64,000 nucleotides of DNA, from assembly GCF_016820245.1 (NCBI RefSeq), contig NZ_JAFCAR010000003.1, positions 124,001 through 188,000 on the forward strand, in the 5' to 3' direction. Each line of letters opens with the position of its first letter. Within the stretch, counting starts at the first letter, position 1. This DNA comes from Jannaschia sp. Os4. Its GTDB lineage: Bacteria > Pseudomonadota > Alphaproteobacteria > Rhodobacterales > Rhodobacteraceae. The notes beneath the pieces are model-generated. The model was not told where the DNA came from, did not search any database, and saw nothing but the letters and a program-made list of their open reading frames with translations. Of the stretch, positions 16,184-23,078 are shown piece after piece. Made by a program: the position numbers and the translations under genes.

Positions 16184-17635
16184 TCACCCGCATTGCAGGC
16201 GCACGATCGCCGCCGCCGGGTCGTCCGCCGCCGGCGGCGCGCGGCGCGTCCCGTGGACGACGCCCGCGTCGCGCAGCAGGTCCGACAGCGCCGCCCCGTT
16301 GAGCGCGCGGTCCGTCCGCCCCGCGCGCCCGTCCGCGCGGGGCAGGGTCACGCCCACCACCCGCGACCGGTCCCCCAGCAGCGGGGCGCCCAGCGACCGG
16401 TCCCCCGCCGCCACGTCGTGGCGCAGGAGCCCGCCGCCCCCGCTCACCCGCGTGACGCGGCCCGCGCGCAGGTCCGCCGAACCCGAGCGCGCGAACACCG
16501 CCTCGATCCGCTGCCCCTCGGACGCGCCGCGCACCGCCACCGGGAGCCACGCCTCCGACCGTCCCGGCAGCGAGAGCACCGCGACCCCCGCCTCCTCGTC
16601 GCGCAGCACCACGCGGGCCGCGCGGCCCTCCGCCGTGCGGACCTCGCCGCCGCAGCCCCGGAGCAGGGCCTCCGCCGCGACCACGTCCGTGGTGTTCACG
16701 TAGAACCCCGTCCCCACGCGCGCGCGCAGCGGCTCCGCCACGGGCTCCGGCTCCGGCTCGCGCAGGGGCGCGGCGGGCCCGTCGTCCCCCAAGGCCCGGT
16801 CCAGCGCCCGCTGCAGCAGCGTCTCCAGCGCCATCTCCACGAGATCCCGCCCGAGGTCGCCCGACGGCTCCGACCGGCGCGGCGGCAGGGACGGCCCCGC
16901 CTCCGGCGCCACGTCGTCCAGCAGCGCCGCGAGCGCGCCGCCCGGCTGCAGCTCCGCCGGCGGCACGTTGCGCCGCGAGAAGCTCCCCGCGATCACCCGC
17001 AGCCGCCCCCGGTTCGCGTCGTCCGACAGCACCACGTGCGTCGCCCAGCGCGCCCCGCTCCGGTCGGACCGCACGTAGGCGTGCCGCCCGCCCCGCATCT
17101 GCCCCGCCGTGATCAGCCGGTCCGCGCTCTGCGTCCGGTAGGTGTCGACCCCGGCCCGCGCGTCGGCCCGGAACTCGTCGTGCAGGGCCAGCGGCAGGTC
17201 CCGGTCGAGCCGGTAGAGGATCACCAGCCCCCCGTCCGGCGACACGTAGCGCAGCTCCCGGTCCGATTCCGTGACCCGCAGCAGGCCCTGCGGGAGCTGG
17301 TGGCCCAGCCGCTCCTCGTCGTGCCAGACCTGCACCCAGCCCGCGGCGTCGCGCTCGGCCTCCCAGCGCCGGACCAGCGCGCCGACCGCGCGCCACGTCG
17401 CCCGCCCGCCCCGCGCCTCGCGCGCGGCCCACCGCTCCAGCGCGCCCTGCGACCCGCGCCCCCACGCCCCGTCGATCAGCGCGACGTAGTCCCCCTCGAA
17501 GGCTAGCGCGGACTGCAGGTAGCGCTGCTCCACGTCCGACAGGCGGCGCGCGTCGAAGGCCGCGTCGAGCCGGATGGTCTGCGCGAGGGCCGGCCCCGCG
17601 AGCAGCAGCAGGACGGCGAGAAGTCGGATCGGCAT
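16184..17635 (-). CDS. Secreted protein: peptidoglycan-binding-like domain plus degenerate trypsin-like domain
   Basis: 483 residues with a signal peptide (about 1-18, LLLAGPALA). Residues about 30-65 (YLQSALAFEGDYVALIDGAWGRGSQ) resemble a PG_binding_1 repeat. The C-terminal half aligns by eye with S1C trypsin-like proteases: GTGFYVN near 305 and SLGAPLLGDRSRVVGV near 430. The usual active-site His (TNxHVV) and Asp (DLALL) are replaced (AAEALLRGC and AGVAVL), although a Ser remains near the GxSGxP position. It is therefore probably not an active protease and may bind wall or partner proteins in the periplasm. Two Cys suggest a disulfide. Confidence 0.7.
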   Translation of the reverse strand: MPIRLLAVLLLLAGPALAQTIRLDAAFDARRLSDVEQRYLQSALAFEGDYVALIDGAWGRGSQGALERWAAREARGGRATWRAVGALVRRWEAERDAAGWVQVWHDEERLGHQLPQGLLRVTESDRELRYVSPDGGLVILYRLDRDLPLALHDEFRADARAGVDTYRTQSADRLITAGQMRGGRHAYVRSDRSGARWATHVVLSDDANRGRLRVIAGSFSRRNVPPAELQPGGALAALLDDVAPEAGPSLPPRRSEPSGDLGRDLVEMALETLLQRALDRALGDDGPAAPLREPEPEPVAEPLRARVGTGFYVNTTDVVAAEALLRGCGGEVRTAEGRAARVVLRDEEAGVAVLSLPGRSEAWLPVAVRGASEGQRIEAVFARSGSADLRAGRVTRVSGGGGLLRHDVAAGDRSLGAPLLGDRSRVVGVTLPRADGRAGRTDRALNGAALSDLLRDAGVVHGTRRAPPAADDPAAAIVRLQCG

Positions 17636-17721
17636 GGCGGGTCTCCCGGTGTCGCCCGTCCAGACTGCGCCCCCGCGCGCCCGGATCAAGCCCGGCGGCC
17701 CGTCATCCGATGACCGCCGCC

Positions 17722-18177
17722 TCAGCAGATCGACTCCAGCTGCTCCTTGGACAGCGTCCCCGGCACGATCGTCACGGGCATCGGCAGCGCCCCCGCCTGC
17801 CGCGTCAGCGCCGTCACCAAGGGCCCCGGCCCCTTGCGATCCTCGGCCGCGCCCAGCACCAGCACCCCGATCTCCGGGTCCTCGCGCACCTGCGCGAGGA
17901 TCTCCTCCACCGGCTCGCCCTCGCGGATCACCAGATGCGGGTCCAGCCCGTGCTTCGAGCGCATCCACTTCGCGAACACCTCGAAATGCGCGAGGATGCG
18001 CTCCCGCGCCTCCTCCCGCATGATGTCGCCCACGCCGATCCAGTGGTTGAACTCGTCCGGCGGGATCACCGACAGCACCTCCACCCCGCCCCCGGTCCGC
18101 TCCGCGCGGAGCGAGGCGAAGCGCATCGCGTTGAGGCATTCGCGGCTGTCGTCCAGCACCACGAGGAACTTTCGCAT
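17722..18177 (-). CDS. Universal stress protein (UspA family)
   Basis: 151-residue single Usp domain: KFLVVLDDSRECLNAMRFA at the N-terminus and a C-terminal GAAEDRKGPGPLVTALTRQAG-type loop with VTIVPGTL. The canonical ATP-binding G2xG9xS/T is only partly recognisable, so nucleotide binding is uncertain. It is a cytoplasmic stress-linked protein. It stands alone between the pseudo-protease and the low-GC phospholipase island. Confidence 0.85.
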   Translation of the reverse strand: MRKFLVVLDDSRECLNAMRFASLRAERTGGGVEVLSVIPPDEFNHWIGVGDIMREEARERILAHFEVFAKWMRSKHGLDPHLVIREGEPVEEILAQVREDPEIGVLVLGAAEDRKGPGPLVTALTRQAGALPMPVTIVPGTLSKEQLESIC

Positions 18178-18250
18178 GGCACCCTCCCCGGTCCGAGCGG
18201 GACGTTGGCGGGGGCGGGGGCGGGGGGCAAGCCCTAGCTTGGCCGCACTC

Positions 18251-19531
18251 CTACTCCGCCTGCCCGGGACGATTTGCGATCACGTCGCGCGCACGGTCCA
18301 GCTCGGCCCATTCGACGGGATGGACGAGCCCCCAGTCGCGCGCCGATGGGGAAATATGACGCCGCACGAGGTTCATCTGCTCGTCCGACAGGGCGCCGCC
18401 CGCCAAGACCGTTGCCTTGAGGTCGGCGAATTGCGGGGGAAGGGGAAAGGGCGAACGGAGCGGATGGAACGGTACGCCGGCACGCACCGCCAATTCGTAC
18501 ATGACCTCAAGCGAAAGGATGCGAAGGCCCGGCAGGACCGTCCGCGTCAGCGTCCGGATCGGATCGTAGATCTCGCCGGGATTGGCGCGACCGCTCAACG
18601 CGGCCGCATCGCTCTCGTAGGTGCGGCGCATGTCCAACCCGGGCCGGGGCTCGAAGGTCCCGTCAATCAAGCCTTGCGCCTGATAGAGATCGATCTGCTC
18701 GGGATATCGGATCAACAGCGTCTCGAGCTCGTCCAAGGGCATTCCACCGATGGTGCCATGAACGCCGGGAAGCGCGATCTCCCTGCCGGGACCCGGTTTG
18801 ATGGAGGACAGCGCGAAGGCTTGGCGAATTTCGTGCAGCGCCGTCAGCTGCACCACCGTTTCCGCCGTATCGTTGCCTATGGACGTATTGAATCCGAGGT
18901 TGCGGGTGTCCATCGGGTTGCCCGCCGCAACCACGGTGTCGAAGAGACCGATGAACCGGATGCGCACGTGACGCAGTGCCAGCGCGTTCAATGCATTCGC
19001 AAAGACCCGGGCCGCTGCCGCGCCACGCGAGAAACCGAAGACATCGACCCGCACCTCGCTGACCCGCCATGGATGCCCGGAGACCCGGAGGTAGTTTCGC
19101 AGACGCGTGAGGGCCTGATCTGCCTTGGCGTTGATCCCCCGTCCCCCGTAGCCGCTTCCACCTCCGATGTTCTCGTCCGCCTCCTTGCTCTCCGAACCGA
19201 TGCCATCTTGGTAATCGCTGAAGAAGACCTCTGCGTCCCGATCATCGTTGTGCGCGCAGCCGATCCGATCCTCCGAGCCGAAATAATGACGTTCGAGGAG
19301 CGCGGGATGCGTCACGCTCGTGCCGTAGTTGCCCGTCGCCTCATCGCCCCGCGCCCGCAGGTCGAACCCAGTTTCTGCGTTGTCGCGGGAATTGAACGTG
19401 CCGTCGAAGAACACGCCGTAGTTGATGACGACGGCGGGACAGGTCTCGACGGCGGCATCGACATTCGCGCCCGACGCCCCGGACGCCGCCGCGAGGTCGC
19501 GCAAGTCGACATCCCACTCCGTCCCACCCAT
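18251..19531 (-). CDS. DUF2235/Tle1-like phospholipase (putative effector)
   Basis: 426 residues of the alpha/beta-hydrolase DUF2235 family, which includes Tle1 type VI lipase effectors. Landmarks are VFFDGTFN (about 40-47), the nucleophile elbow GFSRG with S168, FIGLFDTV with D198 as a likely acid, and GVHGTIGG with H258. There is no signal peptide or transmembrane segment, as expected for an effector moved by a secretion machine. The ATG is coupled to the preceding gene (TGATG, 19533-19529), which removes the need for the longer N-terminus. The gene lies in a stretch of 53-62% GC (two hand-counted 60-base lines) against about 72% around it, suggesting transfer. No VgrG, PAAR or T6SS gene is in the window. 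Confidence 0.75.
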   Translation of the reverse strand: MGGTEWDVDLRDLAAASGASGANVDAAVETCPAVVINYGVFFDGTFNSRDNAETGFDLRARGDEATGNYGTSVTHPALLERHYFGSEDRIGCAHNDDRDAEVFFSDYQDGIGSESKEADENIGGGSGYGGRGINAKADQALTRLRNYLRVSGHPWRVSEVRVDVFGFSRGAAAARVFANALNALALRHVRIRFIGLFDTVVAAGNPMDTRNLGFNTSIGNDTAETVVQLTALHEIRQAFALSSIKPGPGREIALPGVHGTIGGMPLDELETLLIRYPEQIDLYQAQGLIDGTFEPRPGLDMRRTYESDAAALSGRANPGEIYDPIRTLTRTVLPGLRILSLEVMYELAVRAGVPFHPLRSPFPLPPQFADLKATVLAGGALSDEQMNLVRRHISPSARDWGLVHPVEWAELDRARDVIANRPGQAE

Positions 19532-20217
19532 CAGTACTGCGTCTCGCGGCCCGGCGCGCAAGGCTCCCATCCGCCGACGACCTCCGCCAGTAGATCGGCG
19601 TCCACCCCGTCCGCCTCTCGCGGGCGCTGGACGTCCCGATACTGCGCGAACTGCGCGTCCGCGTCCGGGGTTCGCACGCCGCAGGCCCGATGAAGCAGGA
19701 TGTGATCCGTCAAGGTCGGATCGCGAGCCAAGCGATCCGCGTAGGCCTCATCGTCCTCGACGAGCGCGTGGAAGAGGTCCTGCTTGCGACTCCAGACCGA
19801 GAGCCGCCCTTGGTAGGAGAAGGCGAACAGCAGTTCGACGGAGCCGTTCGCGAAGGCCGGCGCGCGATTGATCGGAGTCTGGTCGACGGGCAGGGCGAAC
19901 TCCACCGCGTAGGTATCCCCGGTCGCGAACTCGCCCCAATCGATCCGGACGGAGATGCGCCCGTCCTGATCCGGCCTGTAATCCCGGGAGTAGACGGACC
20001 CGCCTCCGCCGAAGCCCGGTCGCAGACCCCCGTGCGCGCTGGCGCGGTAGATGCGGGTCCCGTCGACGTAGACGGCAGCGAAGACCGGCCAGCCCGTGGG
20101 GGTCACGTGCCCCAAGGATGCGACATCCGGCTCCCGCCCGCCCCCGACAGCGACGGACGCCGTGACCGCGAGCAGCGCGCTGCAAGCGGCGGCGAACAGC
20201 CTAGGACTTCGTCGCAT
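19531..20217 (-). CDS. Exported DUF2931-like protein, candidate immunity partner (copy 2)
   Basis: 228 residues from ATG 20217, with an Arg-rich N-region and hydrophobic core (about 7-25) forming a signal peptide. The middle (TPTGWPVFAAVYVDG, then ISVRIDWGEFATGDTYAVEF) matches the paralogue at 20433-21026 in order and spacing (WPVVVFVRD, then VTFDLLWHEVATGQAYAATI). Both end with two Cys, one in a CG pair. I link the pattern to DUF2931 proteins seen beside DUF2235 lipases, from memory. Export fits protection of the cell's own envelope from the lipase. Its stop overlaps the lipase start; its own start lies inside the preceding small ORF. Confidence 0.6.
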   Translation of the reverse strand: MRRSPRLFAAACSALLAVTASVAVGGGREPDVASLGHVTPTGWPVFAAVYVDGTRIYRASAHGGLRPGFGGGGSVYSRDYRPDQDGRISVRIDWGEFATGDTYAVEFALPVDQTPINRAPAFANGSVELLFAFSYQGRLSVWSRKQDLFHALVEDDEAYADRLARDPTLTDHILLHRACGVRTPDADAQFAQYRDVQRPREADGVDADLLAEVVGGWEPCAPGRETQY

Positions 20218-20380
20218 GACGCCTGATCCAATCCATCCTATCTGCAGGTCGAGGGTATGCTCCGATGGCACCCAAATCAGCCTCCTTCAGCACTTGGCCA
20301 TGGACCGCGAGATACCCGAGGCCCTCCAGTAGTGCCCGTTCGGAACGCAGGCCGATGGACGCAGGTCCCGTCGATGCCAC
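20201..20380 (-). CDS. Small hypothetical protein or gene remnant within the lipase operon
   Basis: Unrecognised. The reading frame is open from 20482 to its TAG at 20201. Its last 45 residues (LLEGLGYLAVHGQVLKEADL onwards, ending WIRRHATKS) have protein-like composition, while the upstream part looks like shadow sequence overlapping the neighbouring gene. I place the start at the GTG at 20380 (59 residues), but that choice is weak. The ATG of the following exported protein lies 17 bp inside it, consistent with coupling. It could be a genuine small protein or the 3' remnant of a larger gene. Confidence 0.4.
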   Translation of the reverse strand: MASTGPASIGLRSERALLEGLGYLAVHGQVLKEADLGAIGAYPRPADRMDWIRRHATKS

Positions 20381-20432
20381 TCTCGCGACATGCGAAATTG
20401 CGAACAGGGCGGCGGAGGGGGCGCCCCGTCCA

Positions 20433-21026
20433 TCACCGGGCGCCGCAGCCGACCTGCGGCTCGCCCTGACGAAGCAGGGCATCGCGTGCTGGAGCTTCCG
20501 CCAGCGCCCAGCCCAGCAACGCGAGAATGCGGTCGTCCTCGACCGGGACCGCTTCGCCGCAAGTCTGGGCGAGGCGCGTTCCGGGGGGCGGATCGGGCGC
20601 CGGGGGATAGCTGTCCTCGTAGGTCATCGCATCGAGGTAGCCATGCGCTCCGACCCGCAGGAGCAGCGTTCCGAAGGCCTCGTCGCCGACCGGATTGCGG
20701 TGCAGGTCGCGCGGCTCGACGGCGATGGTCGCGGCGTAGGCTTGGCCGGTCGCCACCTCGTGCCACAGCAGGTCGAAGGTCACGGATCCATCGACTGGGC
20801 CGCGCGGACGCAGCGGCACGGAGCCCTGCCGCGTGTCCCATCCGCCCGATCGCACGACCGGGAGGTCCCCGAACGGCGCGAACGGCGCCGAGACGTCGCG
20901 CACGAAGACGACGACGGGCCAACGATCCGCCGCGACGATCTCGTACCGGATCGCCTCGGGCTCCGCCCGGCAGGCGCCGAGCCCGAGCACGACGCCCACG
21001 ATCCAAAGCAGGCAGATCCGCATCAT
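20433..21026 (-). CDS. DUF2931-like lipoprotein, candidate immunity partner (copy 1)
   Basis: 197 residues with a lipoprotein signal sequence: MMRICLLWIVGVVLGLGAC, lipobox LGAC with Cys19. The mature part has the same WPV...W.E.ATG.AYA framework as the 19531-20217 product, followed by a two-Cys C-terminus (QTCGE and VGCGA), so the two are distant paralogues. Lipidation would place it in the envelope, the site of action of a periplasmic phospholipase. It is the first gene of the island; 107 bp without a gene separate it from the aminotransferase upstream. An in-frame second ATG at 21023 has the better ribosome-site spacing. Confidence 0.6.
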   Translation of the reverse strand: MMRICLLWIVGVVLGLGACRAEPEAIRYEIVAADRWPVVVFVRDVSAPFAPFGDLPVVRSGGWDTRQGSVPLRPRGPVDGSVTFDLLWHEVATGQAYAATIAVEPRDLHRNPVGDEAFGTLLLRVGAHGYLDAMTYEDSYPPAPDPPPGTRLAQTCGEAVPVEDDRILALLGWALAEAPARDALLRQGEPQVGCGAR

Positions 21027-21133
21027 GGCTTCCCGAACGAAGGTGCTTCGAGCCAGTCGGGCACCCGCGCGCGAGGGTCCGCACGAGTCATCGAACGCAC
21101 ATCCTCATGCATGCGACAATGCGAAGCCGCCCC

Positions 21134-21997
21134 TCACCCCTCCGACAGCGCCCAATCCCAATACATCTCCCGCACCCGCCGCGTCACCGGCCCGACCTGA
21201 TACGAGACGTCCTCGAACCCCGTGACCGGCGTCACCTTGGTGAAGTTCCCCGACAGGAACACCTCGTCCGCCGCCTCCACGTCCGCGAAGGTCACGACCG
21301 CCTCGCGCACCGGCACGCCCTCGCGGCGGAGGTTCTCCATGTGCCGCGCCCGCGTGATCCCCGCGAGGAACGTGCCGTTCGCCACCGGGGTCGTCACCTC
21401 GCCGTCCTTCACGAGGAACACGTTGGCCGTGGCCGACTCCGCCACGTTGCCCATCGCGTCCGCGCACAGCGCGTTGCCGAAGCCGCGCCTGCGCGCCTCC
21501 ACCAGCATCCGCGCGTTGTTCGGATAGAGGCACCCCGCCTTCGCGTTGCACACCGCGTCCTCCAGCACGGGCCGCCGGAACGACGTCCGCCCCAGCGTCG
21601 TCGTCGCCTCCGGCCCCGGCATCGCCACCTCCTCCAAGGCGATGGCGAAGCCCGTCTCCTCCTCCGACGGCGCCACGCCGAGGTCGCTGCCGTGGATCGC
21701 CCAGTACATCGGGCGCACGTAGATCGCCGAGCCCTCCGCGAACCCGTCCAGCCCCTCGCGCACCATCTCGACCATGGCCTCGGGCGTCACGGTGGGCCGG
21801 ATCATCAGCGCCTCCGCGGAAGCGTTCACCCGCGCGCAATGCTTGTCGAGGTCGGGCACCACCCCCTCGAACCGCCGTGCGCCGTCGAACACGCTCGACC
21901 CCTGCCAGATGCCGTGGTCCGAGCCGCGCATCACGGCCACGTCGCCCTCGTGCCACGTGCCGTCGAACCAAGTGCGTATCATGCCGCCGAACGCCAT
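21134..21997 (-). CDS. Branched-chain aminotransferase-like class IV PLP enzyme
   Basis: 287 residues of fold-type IV. The catalytic Lys is in CNAKAGCLYPNNARML (about 160-175); the PLP-phosphate-binding region is NVAESATANVFLV and the C-terminal block is EVFLSGNFTKVTPV. Such enzymes transaminate branched-chain amino acids with 2-oxoglutarate; some relatives act on D-amino acids or are lyases, so ilvE is not asserted. The ATG at 21997 follows a strong GGGAGGGG ribosome site. It stands alone, divergent from the PPOX-ydcF pair. Confidence 0.85.
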   Translation of the reverse strand: MAFGGMIRTWFDGTWHEGDVAVMRGSDHGIWQGSSVFDGARRFEGVVPDLDKHCARVNASAEALMIRPTVTPEAMVEMVREGLDGFAEGSAIYVRPMYWAIHGSDLGVAPSEEETGFAIALEEVAMPGPEATTTLGRTSFRRPVLEDAVCNAKAGCLYPNNARMLVEARRRGFGNALCADAMGNVAESATANVFLVKDGEVTTPVANGTFLAGITRARHMENLRREGVPVREAVVTFADVEAADEVFLSGNFTKVTPVTGFEDVSYQVGPVTRRVREMYWDWALSEG

Positions 21998-22137
21998 GCG
22001 CCCCTCCCGTGGTGCCGCCTCGCCGGGGACGGTAGGACGGGGCCGGGCCGAGGGCCACCCGCCCCCGCGCGGACCTGTGGCGGAACGTCGCAGGACATGG
22101 GGTGTCCCGCGCGCCCGACATAGGAACCGGAGGCGCC

Positions 22138-22596
22138 ATGCCAGATCCGCACCGCCCCGCCGACGCCGAGAGCCGCGGGACCGCCGCCGCGATCCTGCGC
22201 GGGGCGACCACCTGCGCCCTTGCCACGCTGCGCGACGGCGCGCCGTCCCTCGCCCGCGTGGCCTGCGCGTGGGTCGAGGGGCAGGGGCTGTGCCTGATCC
22301 TGTCCGACCTGTCGGATCACACGAGGGACCTGTCGTCCGACACATCCCTCGCCGTGCTCGTCGGCGACCCGGAGGACCGGGGCGACCCGCTCACCCACGC
22401 CCGCCTCACGCTGCACGGGCGGGCCGAGCGCATCGACAAGGCCGCCCACCGCGCCGCCGTGCTCGCCGCCCGCCCCAAGGCGGCGCTGTGGTACGACTTC
22501 GCCGACTTCGGCCTCTACCGCGTCGCCCCCGCGGGCGCGCTCCTCAACGCGGGGTTCGGGCGCGCCCACCGCCTGACGCCCGCGGACCTCCCGTGA
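22138..22596 (+). CDS. Pyridoxamine-phosphate-oxidase-fold (HugZ-like) FMN/haem protein
   Basis: 152 residues. The sequence ATLRDGAPSLARVACAWVEGQG, then LILSDLSDHTRDL, is typical of the split-barrel PPOX superfamily, HugZ-like group, whose members bind FMN or haem and reduce or degrade small molecules. The substrate is unknown. GGAGG at 22129-22133 places the ATG at 22138 rather than the upstream ATG at 22102. The stop overlaps the next start (GTGA, 22593-22596). Confidence 0.78.
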   Translation: MPDPHRPADAESRGTAAAILRGATTCALATLRDGAPSLARVACAWVEGQGLCLILSDLSDHTRDLSSDTSLAVLVGDPEDRGDPLTHARLTLHGRAERIDKAAHRAAVLAARPKAALWYDFADFGLYRVAPAGALLNAGFGRAHRLTPADLP

Positions 22597-23078
22597 AGGC
22601 GGCGATCGTCCTCGGCGCAGCCGTCTGGCCCGACGGCCCGTCCCCCACGCTCCGCCGCCGCACCGAGGCGGGCGTGGCCGCCCTCCGCCACGGGGCGGAC
22701 GTGCTGATCCTGACCGGCGGCCTCGGGCGCCACCCCCCGGCCGAGGCCGAGGCGGCCCGGACCCTCGCCCTCGCCCTCGGCGCGCCGGAAGGCCGCCTCC
22801 GCACGGAGACGGCCTCGACGGACACGCTCGGCAACCTCGCCGGGGCGATCCCGCTCCTGCCCGAGGGCACCGCGCGGACGCTGATCGTCACCAACCGCTG
22901 GCACGTGCCGCGCGCGCTGGCGATCGCCCGGCTGATCGGCCTGCCCGGACCGGCCGCGTGGCCGGTGGCGGGGGACCTGCCGCCCCCCGCCCTCGCCCGC
23001 GCCGCCGCCCGCGAGCTCGCCGCGCTCCCGCACAGCGCGTGGCGCGCCTTCAGGTGGGCGCGTCGCAGCGGGCGGTGA
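22593..23078 (+). CDS. YdcF/DUF218 family protein
   Basis: 161 residues, one DUF218 (YdcF/ElyC/SanA) domain: VKAAIVLGAAVWPDGPSPTL at the start, ILTGGLGRHPPAEAEA near residue 45, and VTNRWHVPRAL near 95. Characterised relatives influence envelope polymer metabolism or bind S-adenosylmethionine; no specific role can be read. There is no signal anchor, so it is probably soluble. The GTG start is coupled to the PPOX stop. Its last 29 bp overlap the 3' end of the opposite-strand beta-helix gene. Confidence 0.78.
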   Translation: MKAAIVLGAAVWPDGPSPTLRRRTEAGVAALRHGADVLILTGGLGRHPPAEAEAARTLALALGAPEGRLRTETASTDTLGNLAGAIPLLPEGTARTLIVTNRWHVPRALAIARLIGLPGPAAWPVAGDLPPPALARAAARELAALPHSAWRAFRWARRSGR

